Below, piece by piece: positions 1 through 9,682 of a stretch of 59,586 nucleotides of DNA. This stretch comes from Candidatus Zixiibacteriota bacterium. Lineage in GTDB: Bacteria > Zixibacteria > MSB-5A5 > UBA10806. The stretch's first letter is position 1; the number at the start of each line of letters is the position of its first letter. The notes under the pieces are model-generated. The model searched no databases. It was not told where the DNA came from and saw only the letters and a program-made list of their open reading frames with translations. The stretch is taken from assembly GCA_020344055.1 (NCBI GenBank), contig CP070813.1, positions 423,447-483,032 on the forward strand, in the 5' to 3' direction. Both the position numbers and the translations under genes were made by a program.

Positions 1-1731
1 CGAGGGATCGACGGGAAATTCGCGGTAATACTTGTAATATGTTTCCACCGATAGCTTGGTGTTTTCCGTCAGCAGATGATTCAGAGAAAGGACGAAATGA
101 TACGATTCCGGGTCGTTGAGGTTTTTATTCCTCTCTCTCTGGGCCAGCAACGATAGAGGAAGATTCTGGTTATAGATCCCGGTCGCCGCGGTTAGCGAGG
201 TCCTGGGCGAGAAGGAATATGAGGCCGAGAGCCTGGGCGAGAGATGAGTCTTCTGGTTGTAGTCGAAATAGTCGGCCCTGGCGCCGAGGGATAAGGATAA
301 CTTCTCAAATGGACGGAACCGGTAATTTAGAAACCCGCCGAACTTCGGCGTCTGAGCCTCCTGGAAGAAATTCAATGGCGGCAGGGTGTCGCCCACCGGG
401 TTTGTATATTCCACCACGGAAATTTCATAATCGCTCAAAAATAGTTTTGTGTCGAAGCCAAATTCGAAACTGCTCGTATTGTTCAAGCGGTAATAATTCA
501 CGTTTCTAATCTGGGCGATCTGCTCGTTCGAGATCTGTTCAGCCAGCAGAACGTCGGTGCTGGTCTCGTAAAGGTCGCTTTCGAACCTGGTGCCCAGAAA
601 AGAGATTGATGTATTGGAATAGCCGTTCTTATTCCAGAAATACTGCCAGTTGAGACCGCCGGTGTATTCGTAGCCCTTATAAAAGCCGTAAACATTGTTG
701 CCCTGATCTTCGGAGTCTTCTTTCTTGAATTCTATGAAATCGACTCCCGTTATGCCGAGCGCGGAGATCTTATTCTTAGGGGAAAGATCCACGGTTACTT
801 TGCCCTGGTAATCGCTGTAACGCGGCGCCACCCCGGTACCGATAGCGTCGACCAGCAGATCGAGATAGCTGCGGCGCGCCGAGAAAAGGTAAGAGCCCTT
901 TTTATTCGGCATAGGCCCTTCCAGCCCGACTCCCAGACCGGCGAAATTCATGTCTATTTGACCGTCAAATTCTTCCCGGTTGCCCTCGCGAAATTTCAGA
1001 TCCATTATCGATGAGAGCCGGTCGCCATAAATTACCGAAAAACCGCCGGCGGAAAAATCGACGTCCTCTATAAAATCGACGTTAATAAGCCCGATGGGGC
1101 CGCCGGACGAGCCCTGCAGGGGATAATGGTTGATATTGGGGATCTCGATATTGTCGACATAAAAGCCGTTCTCGGTGGGGGTTCCTCCCCTGACAATGAG
1201 GCTGTTGAGCTGATCGTTGACCTTGGCGATACTGGGCAGAGCCGCCATTATCCGGCTGACATCTCCCGCGGAGCCAGGGGCCCTTCTTATCTCCTCCGAG
1301 GAGAAATTGGTGGTGCTGACATCTTGATCCTGAACCTCGGGGAAATAGCCGGATATCACCGTAAGGTCTTCACCCTTTATTGGCGATATGTTCAGTTCCG
1401 CGGTAACGTTGGTAATCCTGCCGGGACGGACTATGATATCGGTTTTGCCGAGCGGACTGTAGCCGATACAGCTGAAATTGAGCGTATATGATCCCACCGG
1501 GAGATCTCTAATCCTGAAATTCCCCTCGGTATTGGTGGCGGCGCCGATTTTTGACCCCTCGACCAGTACCGATACTCCGATCAGAGGGGTTTTGGTATCG
1601 CTGTCGAGAACAATCCCCTTGATAACGCCGGTTTTAGTCTCTTTTTGCGGATTCTCCTGGGCCAAAGAATAATTAGTCGCCAATAGAATTAATAGAATTA
1701 AAATCGTGTATTTCATCGATAATTTTCCCAT
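1..1731 (-). CDS. TonB-dependent outer-membrane receptor (C-terminus cut by window edge)
   Basis: The reading frame is open from an ATG at 1731 to the window edge (577 codons), so the C-terminal barrel strands are missing. The start has AAGGA about nine bases upstream; an in-frame ATG at 1716 lacks such a site. A hydrophobic signal peptide (ending near SLAQ, residue about 25) is followed by a carboxypeptidase-regulatory-like beta-sandwich of the kind seen in Bacteroidota SusC-type receptors (GVIKGIVLDSDTKTPLIGV, residues 36-54, to about 115). Next comes a plug domain (RIMAALPSIAKVND and LIVRGGTPTENGFYVDNIEI, about 155-195), then alternating beta strands rich in Tyr and Asn, as in a TonB barrel. 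The family imports siderophores, vitamins or glycans using TonB energy; the substrate cannot be read here. A possible -10 TATAAT lies at 1784-1789 without a good -35. No SusD-like partner is visible in the window. Confidence 0.9.
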   Translation of the reverse strand, partial: MGKLSMKYTILILLILLATNYSLAQENPQKETKTGVIKGIVLDSDTKTPLIGVSVLVEGSKIGAATNTEGNFRIRDLPVGSYTLNFSCIGYSPLGKTDIIVRPGRITNVTAELNISPIKGEDLTVISGYFPEVQDQDVSTTNFSSEEIRRAPGSAGDVSRIMAALPSIAKVNDQLNSLIVRGGTPTENGFYVDNIEIPNINHYPLQGSSGGPIGLINVDFIEDVDFSAGGFSVIYGDRLSSIMDLKFREGNREEFDGQIDMNFAGLGVGLEGPMPNKKGSYLFSARRSYLDLLVDAIGTGVAPRYSDYQGKVTVDLSPKNKISALGITGVDFIEFKKEDSEDQGNNVYGFYKGYEYTGGLNWQYFWNKNGYSNTSISFLGTRFESDLYETSTDVLLAEQISNEQIAQIRNVNYYRLNNTSSFEFGFDTKLFLSDYEISVVEYTNPVGDTLPPLNFFQEAQTPKFGGFLNYRFRPFEKLSLSLGARADYFDYNQKTHLSPRLSASYSFSPRTSLTAATGIYNQNLPLSLLAQRERNKNLNDPESYHFVLSLNHLLTENTKLSVETYYKYYREFPVDPS

Positions 1732-1850
1732 TGCTGCCTGTCCTTCTAACAAATCCAGAGCCTGCATTTTAAACATCAAGCCGATTATACGAGGAAATTA
1801 TAAAAAAGATTAAATTATTTTGGTATTAAATCAATTTTAAATTAAAAAAC

Positions 1851-1943
1851 CGGAAGGGGGAGGAATCGAACCTCCCGCGGACGGGAACACCGCCTGCCAA
1901 CGGCTTTGAAGGCCGCAGGGGCCACCAGACCCCATCCTCTTCC
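1851..1943 (-). tRNA. selC: tRNA-Sec (selenocysteine, anticodon UCA)
   Basis: The minus strand folds as a selenocysteine tRNA. It has a long acceptor arm starting GGAAGAGG and ending CCCTTCCG, a long D stem (GGGG/CCCC), an anticodon loop CTTCAAA giving UCA, a long variable arm (GCGG/CCGC) and a T arm GGAGG-TTCGATT-CCTCC. The 5' and 3' ends and the anticodon loop closely resemble E. coli selC. CCA is not encoded; the tRNA is followed at once by GTTTTTT, a likely transcription stop. The gene lies between bshB1 and a TonB receptor but seems to have its own promoter. No selA, selB, selD or clear selenoprotein gene is in the window, so the partners must lie elsewhere in the genome. Confidence 0.95.
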
Positions 1944-1949
1944 AAATAC

Positions 1950-1978
1950 AGTATAGATATTACATATTTCTATGGCAA
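1950..1978 (-). promoter_or_regulatory. Promoter of the selenocysteine tRNA gene
   Basis: On the minus strand TTGCCA (1978-1973), a 17-base spacer and TATACT (1955-1950) form a good sigma-70-like promoter in the 45-base gap after bshB1. Six bases separate the -10 from base 1 of the tRNA at 1943, so the predicted start point falls on the first tRNA nucleotide. Confidence 0.6.
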
Positions 1979-1988
1979 GCTAAAACGC

Positions 1989-2708
1989 TCAGATCGATTT
2001 GCCCGGTAGTTTCAAGGGGTCATCGACGCTCATCTTCTCCTTCTGGATGAAGCACTCGGCATACTTGACACCGATCATATAGCCGTACTGACGGTTCCTG
2101 ATCTCCATGTAATCGAAAATATTGCGCGCCGGAGGATAGACCTCGCGCTCCCCGGGTTTCTCCTCGAACTGGGTCTTATAGCAGGCCACCGCCTCGCATT
2201 TGCGCTTGAACTGATCGGTGATATCCACAACGAACGATGGTTTATCATCATGGAACGATGTCGAATATATGATTTTCCTCGGGCGACACGGTTCGCCATC
2301 GATCGGCATTTTGCCCAGACCCGCAAGGAAACATCCCCTGTACCCCACCTGGCTGGCGGCGGCGTGGTCGGGATGACGCTGTTTCCAGTACGGCAGTATT
2401 ACCAGTTCCGGCTTCATTTCACGAATGATCTCCGCTATTTTCAATGCGTTTTCCTGGGTGTCGTAGAGGCCGGCATCGGGCAGCCCTAGATTGTGACGAT
2501 ATTTTATTCCCATTACCTTTGATGCGCATTCTGCCTCATTCCTGCGGGTCTCAGCGTTGCCGCGCGACCCGGACTCGCCTTCGGTGAGATCGAGTATTCC
2601 CACCGCGTAACCCATATCAACCATCTTTATAATAGTGCCGCCGGACACTATTTCGGTATCATCGCAATGCGCCGCTATTGCGAGAACATCGAGCTTGATA
2701 TCAGCCAT
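1989..2708 (-). CDS. bshB1: BshB1, N-acetyl-glucosaminyl-malate deacetylase (bacillithiol synthesis)
   Basis: This 239-residue protein belongs to the PIG-L/LmbE zinc deacetylases and matches the length of Bacillus BshB (about 235). It removes the acetyl group from GlcNAc-malate in the second step of bacillithiol synthesis. The zinc-binding motif AHCDDTE is at residues 13-19 (AHPDD or AHADD in relatives, so a Cys replaces Pro/Ala). RHPDH lies near residue 111, the stretch GLPDAGLYDTQENALKIAEI resembles Bacillus BshB, and the end GVKYAECF also fits. The ATG overlaps the end of bshA by 8 bases, so the two are translationally coupled. It is the last gene of bshC-bshA-bshB1, which makes the bacillithiol assignment much firmer than the fold alone would. 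Confidence 0.93.
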   Translation of the reverse strand: MADIKLDVLAIAAHCDDTEIVSGGTIIKMVDMGYAVGILDLTEGESGSRGNAETRRNEAECASKVMGIKYRHNLGLPDAGLYDTQENALKIAEIIREMKPELVILPYWKQRHPDHAAASQVGYRGCFLAGLGKMPIDGEPCRPRKIIYSTSFHDDKPSFVVDITDQFKRKCEAVACYKTQFEEKPGEREVYPPARNIFDYMEIRNRQYGYMIGVKYAECFIQKEKMSVDDPLKLPGKSI

Positions 2709-3825
2709 CCTCTAAGACCTTCCGGTAAAAATCCTTATACTGACCTACAACTTTTTCGGTGGTGAATTTTTCCACTGCTATTTTCCTGGCTCGTTTTGAC
2801 ATTTTGCGATGCAACTCCTCGTCGGACAAAATCTCGATCGATCTTCTGGCCATGGCCCCCACATCGCCGATCGGCTCAAGATATCCGACTTCGCCGTTTT
2901 TTACCAGCTCCGGCAGACCGCCGACGATCGATCCGACAACCGGAACCCCGCACGCCATTGCCTCCAGAGCTGCAAGCCCGAAAGCCTCCGAAGCGGAGGG
3001 CAGTAGAAACAGGTCGGCTTTGCAGAGCACCGATTCTACCATATCCTGCCCGCCGAGAAAGGTCACCCGATCCTTCAAGCCCAGGCCCTCGGCCAATGAA
3101 AGCACATTGGGGGCTTCCGGGCCATTGCCCACCAGTATTAATCTCGACGGCTGGCGTTTGTTCACGATATCAAAAATCCTGACAACGTCATCGGCATTTT
3201 TCACCGATCGGTAATTGGACATATGCATAATGATTTTTTCATTTGGAGAAGCAAATTCGGCGCGATCGCATCCTTTTTGATCAGGCTTAAATCGGTCAAC
3301 ATCAACGAAATTCGGGATTATCTCGATATGCCTGGTGATCCCGAAGGATTCTTTGGTTCTATCTGAAATATACCTGCTTACGGTTGTCAGGGCGTCCGAA
3401 GCTTCCATGGAAAACTTCGTCACCGCGTAAAAAGAGGGATGCTGTCCTACGAGGGTAATGTCTGTTCCATGCAACGTCGTAATCAGCTTGGGGGCTCTGG
3501 GGCCAAGGATCTGCTTGGCCAGAAAACCGCTTATGGCGTGGGGAATGGCATAATGCACATGAATTATATCCAGCCCCACCCTTTTTGATTCCTCCGCCAG
3601 CCTCGCCGCCAGCGAGAGAGTGTACGGAGGATATTTGAAAAGCGGGTAGCTGGTGACCTCGACTTCGTGGAAAATGAAATTGGCGTCGAACCCGGTCAGG
3701 CGAAAAGGAAGAGCGTAAGAGAAGAAATGCACTTCGATACCCGACGCCGACAGCGCTAATCCGAGCTCCGAAGCGACGACTCCAGATCCGCCCTGTACCG
3801 GATAACAGACAATTCCTATTTTCAT
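2701..3825 (-). CDS. bshA: BshA, GlcNAc-malate synthase (glycosyltransferase family 4)
   Basis: A 374-residue GT-B glycosyltransferase, close to the usual BshA length of about 377. BshA joins UDP-GlcNAc and L-malate in the first step of bacillithiol synthesis in the cytoplasm. The N-terminus MKIGIVCYPVQGGSGVVASE and the stretch HVHYAIPHAISGFLAKQIL (near 95-113) are typical of the family. TLHGTDITLVGQHPS near 125-140 and the donor-site motif SEAFGLAALEAMACGVPVV near 280-298 (E-x7-E) are also present. It overlaps bshC by 4 bases at its start and bshB1 by 8 at its end, so the three genes form one translationally coupled unit. Confidence 0.95.
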   Translation of the reverse strand: MKIGIVCYPVQGGSGVVASELGLALSASGIEVHFFSYALPFRLTGFDANFIFHEVEVTSYPLFKYPPYTLSLAARLAEESKRVGLDIIHVHYAIPHAISGFLAKQILGPRAPKLITTLHGTDITLVGQHPSFYAVTKFSMEASDALTTVSRYISDRTKESFGITRHIEIIPNFVDVDRFKPDQKGCDRAEFASPNEKIIMHMSNYRSVKNADDVVRIFDIVNKRQPSRLILVGNGPEAPNVLSLAEGLGLKDRVTFLGGQDMVESVLCKADLFLLPSASEAFGLAALEAMACGVPVVGSIVGGLPELVKNGEVGYLEPIGDVGAMARRSIEILSDEELHRKMSKRARKIAVEKFTTEKVVGQYKDFYRKVLEDG

Positions 3826-5444
3826 AATTCCACCAGCTGGTGATCGACCGAATCGATATCCGATTTTTCTTCCAGCCGTTTAAAAACATCGGGGCCGAAC
3901 TTATTGGCGAAATAAACGGGGGAAATAACCCTCTCCTGAAATTTCCCCTGCGGAAAAAGGAAATTCGCCGCCCTTTTCACCTGCCCTATGGCAGTATCAT
4001 GGCGCTTTTTATGCGCCGTAAAAAGCTTTTTGTAAAGATGATTGAGTTCCAGATCCAGCCGTTTGAGCGATTGTTCGACAACCTGAAAACTTTCGGGATC
4101 TTTATCTTTCAATGATCTGGAAAGCTCCTTAAGCGGTTCTTTTATCTTTTCTCTTACCGATTCGGCTTCGGATTCAATTTCCGACGGGAAATTTTCTTTG
4201 ATTACCCTGCTTAATTCCCGATCGGTTTCGTTATAAAGCGAGGAGAAATCTATCTTGAGTTTTTCCATTATCTTTTTGATATGAGGTTCTACGATGGTGA
4301 TGAACATTCTGGGTTTGATCACAGGCCAGGGTACGTTGAGATATTTGAATATCGGCCTTATCTGGGCGTAATATGCCGCTTCGGACGGTCCGACTATCTG
4401 ACAGATCGTGGGAAAGGCGTAACACTGGGCTACCGGTCGCAGGCAGACGTTGGGCGAAAATCTTTCCGGCTCGGATTCCAATTTTTCGAGAAGCTGCTCC
4501 TTCGTAAATGATCTATTTTTCCCCTCAAGATGAAATTCACCGTTCTTATGTACTATATTAGCCCTGCCATTTTCGTTGAAAAATAGATTCAGACTTTCAC
4601 CGGATTTGTGAACCTGCCGGTGATATCCGGCATTCAGTAACTCCTGCGACGCCGTTTCATATAAGTCAAAAATCTTATCGTAATTCTCGATTTCCCGGCG
4701 AAAGACGGGCGCGAACAGCGTTTTCATGCCTGGATAATTGGGATCGACGGGGATTATGCCGAAATCGCCCAGAAAATCGCCGAAAAGACCTGCGAAAGCC
4801 TGCGAAACGCTGGCTCCGCTTTTATATCTTTTCTTCAAGACGTCTATTATGGACGGTGTAAACTCGGTTTCAATAAAATGCTCCGATAGAGACGATTGTA
4901 ATTTCTCAATCTCATCATCGAGTGTGACATCGGTCATGGGAATATCGCTGTCCAGGGATGACGGTTCGTACGAGAACTCATGACAATCTCCGGATCGATC
5001 CAGCAAATTGACGGTTTTAATCTCATCAAAATCGTGGTCGTCGGTGGCCATCCAGAAACAGGGCACCACAGGCCGATTCAATAATGTTTCCAGCTTATTC
5101 GCCATTTTATAAGACGCCAAAGCCTTTATAACCGTATACATGGGACCCCAAAACAGTCCCACCTGCTGCCCGGCGAAGACTGCCAGTGAGTCGGGTTGAG
5201 AGAGTTTTTCAATATTGTTTTTGATATTATCGGGTAGATTCAATGGCGCTATCGAATCGCTTATAATGGCCACCAATTTTTCTCTATCGTAGACTGACCT
5301 ATCGATCCACTCGGCGGCGTTTATGTATGAGGGCATGCTCCTGAAATCGTACTTGTAGTATTTAAAGGCCGTATTGGAACAGCATATAAAATCCAGAAAA
5401 AGCCTGGTGCTTCCGGAAAGGCTATCGAAACTAACGGAGGGCAT
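3822..5444 (-). CDS. bshC: BshC, putative cysteine ligase of bacillithiol synthesis
   Basis: 540 residues, the same size as Bacillus BshC (539). The family adds cysteine to glucosaminyl-malate as the last step of bacillithiol synthesis. Recognisable stretches are FAGQQVGLFWGPMYTVIKAL (near 90-110), VVPCFWMATDDHDFDEI (near 125-142), a Rossmann-like core with RPVAQCYAFPTICQIVGPSE (near 337-356), and a long charged coiled-coil section toward the C-terminus (about 380-480). The ATG at 5444 has only a weak AGAG site, but a later start would remove family-typical N-terminal sequence. It lies 34 bases after the RND permease stop and may be read from the efflux operon; I see no strong promoter in that gap. 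Confidence 0.93.
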   Translation of the reverse strand: MPSVSFDSLSGSTRLFLDFICCSNTAFKYYKYDFRSMPSYINAAEWIDRSVYDREKLVAIISDSIAPLNLPDNIKNNIEKLSQPDSLAVFAGQQVGLFWGPMYTVIKALASYKMANKLETLLNRPVVPCFWMATDDHDFDEIKTVNLLDRSGDCHEFSYEPSSLDSDIPMTDVTLDDEIEKLQSSLSEHFIETEFTPSIIDVLKKRYKSGASVSQAFAGLFGDFLGDFGIIPVDPNYPGMKTLFAPVFRREIENYDKIFDLYETASQELLNAGYHRQVHKSGESLNLFFNENGRANIVHKNGEFHLEGKNRSFTKEQLLEKLESEPERFSPNVCLRPVAQCYAFPTICQIVGPSEAAYYAQIRPIFKYLNVPWPVIKPRMFITIVEPHIKKIMEKLKIDFSSLYNETDRELSRVIKENFPSEIESEAESVREKIKEPLKELSRSLKDKDPESFQVVEQSLKRLDLELNHLYKKLFTAHKKRHDTAIGQVKRAANFLFPQGKFQERVISPVYFANKFGPDVFKRLEEKSDIDSVDHQLVEL

Positions 5445-5478
5445 ATATATCTCTACGTTGGCCTGCTACCGGCGGTTT

Positions 5479-8400
5479 CTAAATGTTCGCTTTTTTTCTT
5501 TTCCCCGTTACATATAAAACGATATCATCCAATATTGTATAAACCACGGGGACAATAATCAATGTTAAAAGGGTCGATGAGGTCAGGCCGCCGATCACCG
5601 CCTGAGCCATAGGCGCCCTGAACTCCGCGCCGGGCCCCACGCCGAAGGCCAGAGGAAGCATGGCGAAAATCATCGAAAGAGACGTCATGAGGATGGGGCG
5701 AAGCCTGATGGCCCCGGCCTGCAGGATGGCCTCGGTGCGTTTTACTCCTCGTCGGCGGGCCTGCTTTATAAAATCTATAAGCAGAATGGCGTTCTTAGTA
5801 ACCAATCCCATTAAAAATACAATCCCGATCAATGACATGATGGATATGGCGGAATCGAAAATAATTAAAGCCAGAATAGCGCCTACCGGCGCCATCAGAA
5901 GCGACATGCCGATAGCAAGGGGATCCATCAGGGATTCAAACTGCGATGCCAGCAGCAGGTAAATAAATATTACTGCCAGCATTAAAGCCATCCCGATTTC
6001 GGCAAACGATTCCTGCTGGATTTCAGCCTCACCCACCGGGGTCACCGAATACCCGATGGGAATATTGAATTTTGCCATTTCCGTATTGGCATGTGAAATG
6101 ATATCGCCCATGGTATAACCGGTGGCCGCGTTGGCCCCCACGCGTATCTCTCTCTGGCGATCGAATCTCCTGACTTCGGTAGGAGCCTCCTCTTCGTATA
6201 TATCGGCTACCTGGCGCAGCGGGACCGAATAATCTACCCCCCGGATCTTTTTCTCAGAAAGGACGTAAATATTATTCAGATTTTCAACATCTCTGCGATA
6301 TTCCGGTAGCAACTGGACCCTTACGTCATATTCCTCGTCTCCATCTTTAATGCGGCTCACCCGTGATCCGTCCACGAGATTTCTCACAGTAACGCCGATG
6401 GCGGCTAGATTCAATCCCAGATCCTTGGCCAGATCCCGATCCACCATAACCTGGAGCTCGGGCCTTGCTTCCTTTTCACTGTTGTCGATATCAACAGCTC
6501 CCGGGGTTTCCTTGAGAATCTGTTCTATCATCGACGCCAGGCTTTTTATCCGCGAGTGATCGGGACCCCGGATAGAATACTGTATCAGGTTTCCGCCCCC
6601 CGCGTGTCCTGGCTCAGTTGATACGCTGATGGACAATCCCGCTATTTTTGATAACTCTTCACGGAAAACATCAACCAACTCAAAAACGGTCTGGTCCCGA
6701 TCTCCTTTATCGACCAGTTTAACATATATGCGCCCTTCATTGATAGGAGTAAGCTCGCCGCCGATGGTCAGCAACTGATAATCCACTATTTCATTGTAAG
6801 AGGCTATAGTATGTTCCAATCTCCCCGCCAATTCCGAAGACCTTTCCAGGCTTGATCCTGCCCTGGCCTCGAAACTTATATACAGCTCGGATCTATCCGA
6901 CTGAGGAAGAAATTCACTGCTAAGGAATTGGCCTGCCAGAAAGAAAGATAACAGAAAACCGGAGATCGCCAGAACAACCGTTATCAACCTGTGTTTCAAG
7001 GTCCAGGCGAGCACAATCCCGTAAATATCGCCGAATCTTCTGAAGAAATAATTCCAGTAAAATAATACCCGCGTAACCGGATTTCTCGATTCCCTTTTTA
7101 CCGGCTTTTCCTTCTGCAGGAATTTCGACGATAACATTGGAGTTAGCGTAAACGCTACGAACAGGGAAACCATCACCGCCACCGCAATGGTCATTCCGAA
7201 TTGATAGAAGAAGCGGCCCACGATACCGGACATGAAAGCCACGGGTAAAAACACGACCACTATTGAAAAGGTCGTGGCCATCACCGCCAAACCGATCTCG
7301 GCCGTACCGTTCCTGGCGGCCTCGACCCGGGATTCCCCCGTATCAAGATGCCGGTAGATATTTTCAATTACAACAATAGCGTCGTCAATCAGCAATCCTA
7401 CCGAAAGCGAAAGAGCCATCAGTGACATCATATTCAGGGTGAAATCGAGAAACCTCATGGCGGTAAAAGTGGCGATGATAGAGGTAGGAATAGCAATAGC
7501 CGTAATCACCGTGGAAGGTACATTGGCAAGGAATAAAAATATGGCCAGGATAGCCAAAGCTCCCGCGAAGAAAATCGTTACCTGAACATCATGCAAAGAT
7601 TCTTCAATAAACAACGAATTGTCCATGGCCACCTTAGCCGTTACTCCACGAGGCAGCAATTCGGTGATTTCCGCAAGTTTCTCTTTGATTGCGTCGGCAA
7701 CCTCAACAGTGTTCGCCCCTGACTGGCGCCTTATATCCAGAGTAACCGCTTCCTTACGATCAAAACGAGCAATGCTTCGCCTTTCGGCGATTGTATCAAC
7801 GACGGTAGCTATGTCGTCAAGGCGGACAACTTTGCCGTCGGGATTTTTAACGATTACCTTTTTAATATCCCCGACGTTTTTGAATCGCCCCATTGTACGA
7901 ACCAGGATCTCGCTGGGACCCTGGTTCAGATGACCCCCGGGAAGCTCAAAATTCGAACTGGAGATAGCGAACGCAATATCATCGAAAGTAAGGTTCCTGG
8001 CATTCATGGCATCAAGGTCCAGCAACACCTGGAATTCCCTTTCACTGCCGCCCACTATGGCAACGGCACCGACGCCATCTATGGATTCCAGCTTTTCTTT
8101 GACCAGCTTGTCGGCAAGAGAGGTCAGTTCCTTTGCCGATTTATCTCCCCCCATTACAATGGAAATTATCGGTTCCGATTCGGGATCGTATCTCTGAACA
8201 ACCGGGTCTTCAATATCCAGGGGGAGATCGGGCCGAATAGTCGCGATTTTCTCTCGCACCTCCTGCGCCGCGTCAATGCCTTTCGTTTCAAGAGTAAACT
8301 CCACAAATATCAGGGAAATTCCTTCGCTCGACGTCGATTCAATATGCTTGACTCCCGCTATGGGATTTACAATGTCCTCTATTTTCTGGGTTACATCGGT

Positions 8401-8580
8401 AGCTACGGCCTCCGGTCCCGCACCGGGGTAAACGGTCGTAACTATTACAAAGGGAAAATCTATATCGGGGAATAGATCAACGTTCATTTGTTGATAGGAA
8501 ACCAGGCCGAGCACGATTAAAGCCACTATAAGCATGGTGGTGAACACGGGACGTTTTATTGAAACGTTGGATATATACAT
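5479..8580 (-). CDS. RND efflux permease (AcrB/HAE1 family)
   Basis: 1033 residues, the usual size of an AcrB-type inner-membrane proton antiporter. It has the standard layout: an N-terminal membrane helix ([20 protein letters not shown]), a first porter domain, six helices, a second periplasmic domain, and six more helices. The proton-relay helix carries the paired aspartates in [19 protein letters not shown] near residue 400. [21 protein letters not shown] near 945 is the matching helix in the second half. AAGGA stands six bases before the ATG, inside the end of the fusion-protein gene 3 bases upstream. It should act with the two genes before it as a tripartite pump across both membranes. 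Substrates may be drugs, bile-type compounds or lipids and cannot be told from sequence. Confidence 0.95.
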   Translation of the reverse strand: MYISNVSIKRPVFTTMLIVALIVLGLVSYQQMNVDLFPDIDFPFVIVTTVYPGAGPEAVATDVTQKIEDIVNPIAGVKHIESTSSEGISLIFVEFTLETKGIDAAQEVREKIATIRPDLPLDIEDPVVQRYDPESEPIISIVMGGDKSAKELTSLADKLVKEKLESIDGVGAVAIVGGSEREFQVLLDLDAMNARNLTFDDIAFAISSSNFELPGGHLNQGPSEILVRTMGRFKNVGDIKKVIVKNPDGKVVRLDDIATVVDTIAERRSIARFDRKEAVTLDIRRQSGANTVEVADAIKEKLAEITELLPRGVTAKVAMDNSLFIEESLHDVQVTIFFAGALAILAIFLFLANVPSTVITAIAIPTSIIATFTAMRFLDFTLNMMSLMALSLSVGLLIDDAIVVIENIYRHLDTGESRVEAARNGTAEIGLAVMATTFSIVVVFLPVAFMSGIVGRFFYQFGMTIAVAVMVSLFVAFTLTPMLSSKFLQKEKPVKRESRNPVTRVLFYWNYFFRRFGDIYGIVLAWTLKHRLITVVLAISGFLLSFFLAGQFLSSEFLPQSDRSELYISFEARAGSSLERSSELAGRLEHTIASYNEIVDYQLLTIGGELTPINEGRIYVKLVDKGDRDQTVFELVDVFREELSKIAGLSISVSTEPGHAGGGNLIQYSIRGPDHSRIKSLASMIEQILKETPGAVDIDNSEKEARPELQVMVDRDLAKDLGLNLAAIGVTVRNLVDGSRVSRIKDGDEEYDVRVQLLPEYRRDVENLNNIYVLSEKKIRGVDYSVPLRQVADIYEEEAPTEVRRFDRQREIRVGANAATGYTMGDIISHANTEMAKFNIPIGYSVTPVGEAEIQQESFAEIGMALMLAVIFIYLLLASQFESLMDPLAIGMSLLMAPVGAILALIIFDSAISIMSLIGIVFLMGLVTKNAILLIDFIKQARRRGVKRTEAILQAGAIRLRPILMTSLSMIFAMLPLAFGVGPGAEFRAPMAQAVIGGLTSSTLLTLIIVPVVYTILDDIVLYVTGKRKKANI

Positions 8581-8583
8581 CGC

Positions 8584-9669
8584 TTATCCTTCGGATCCTG
8601 AGTCTGGATCGGCGGTTTTCTCATCATCAGCATCGCTGTTTTCATTTGATACTGAAACAAGGGATCCGTCTTCTACGAGGTTACGCCCTAAGACGATAAC
8701 CTCTTCGCCTTCTTCCAGCCCCGAACTTATCACCACATAATCTCTGGTCATTTCGCTCACGCCGATCGATTTCTCGACAGCCTTGTCGCCGTCGACAGTA
8801 AAGACTTTATAAATGCCGTCGGTCGAAAAAACGGATTCGGTGGGTACTGTAAGCACGGCTTTCAGATTCGCGATGGTAATATTGGCACGGGCGAACATCC
8901 CCGGTTTCAAATCACCACCGGGATTATTGATCTGGATTTCCACCCTGAATAACCTTGTTTCAGGGTCCGCCGATTCGGAGACCTCCCTTATTACGCCCGC
9001 GAAGCCGGAACTGTTGCTGCCGGATAATTCAACAAAAATCTTGGCTTTTTGCCCTTTCTTGACAAAACCAATATTCTGGCGTTCAATGAAAACGACCAGT
9101 CTCATTATCCCTGTCTGGGCAACAGTAGCCAGCGGCAATCCCGGCTGGACAAATTCCCCGGTATTAACGGACAAATCGGTAAGTATGCCTGAGATGGGGC
9201 TCGTTAATTCCACCTGCTGTCGTGCGGATTCAAAGTTTGCCTCGGCCACCTCATAAGCCATCCTGGAACTGTTGTAAGCCTGCTGCGAAATAGCTCCGTT
9301 CTTATAGAGGTTTTCCATTTTACTGTAGTTATCTTTAGCCTCAACATAGACGGCTTTCGCCTGATTATATTGAGACGACACACCGCTTTTGTCGAGTATT
9401 ATAACCGCCTGGCCCTTTTGTACCCGATTTCCTTCCTTTATCGGGAGTTCCACGACAGCCTCGGGAATCGAAGCAAATATTTTAGCCTGTTTGTCCCCCT
9501 CCAGAGTCCCGGTATAGATGACGTCCAGAGAAAGATCTCTCGGCTCAACTCTGGCTACGGTTACGGATATGGCCTTCTCTTTTGACGCTTTTTCATCATT
9601 TTTCTCACCGCATGAAAAAACGAAGACCAGGCATATCATAATCGGTATTGAGAATTTATTTTTCATCAT
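8584..9669 (-). CDS. RND efflux membrane fusion lipoprotein (HlyD/AcrA family)
   Basis: 361 residues with a lipoprotein signal peptide (FVFSC, acylated Cys at residue 20), so it is probably anchored by lipid. The order of parts is that of AcrA/MexA: a beta strand and half lipoyl domain (KIFASIPEAVVELPIKEGN), a short alpha hairpin with QYNQAKAVYVEAKDNYSKME (about 115-165), the second half lipoyl (TSPISGILTDLSVNTGEFVQ), a beta barrel and a membrane-proximal domain. A GGAG site lies six to seven bases before the double ATG. The C-terminus is acidic and low in complexity (DADDEKTADPDSGSEG). It bridges the permease downstream to the TolC-like channel encoded upstream. Confidence 0.94.
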   Translation of the reverse strand: MMKNKFSIPIMICLVFVFSCGEKNDEKASKEKAISVTVARVEPRDLSLDVIYTGTLEGDKQAKIFASIPEAVVELPIKEGNRVQKGQAVIILDKSGVSSQYNQAKAVYVEAKDNYSKMENLYKNGAISQQAYNSSRMAYEVAEANFESARQQVELTSPISGILTDLSVNTGEFVQPGLPLATVAQTGIMRLVVFIERQNIGFVKKGQKAKIFVELSGSNSSGFAGVIREVSESADPETRLFRVEIQINNPGGDLKPGMFARANITIANLKAVLTVPTESVFSTDGIYKVFTVDGDKAVEKSIGVSEMTRDYVVISSGLEEGEEVIVLGRNLVEDGSLVSVSNENSDADDEKTADPDSGSEG

Positions 9670-9682
9670 TATTTGCTCCGGT

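Noticed and set aside
1126..1672. Plus-strand open frames over the TonB receptor start
   Set aside because: They are antisense to the carboxypeptidase-like and plug domains of a well-supported minus-strand receptor.
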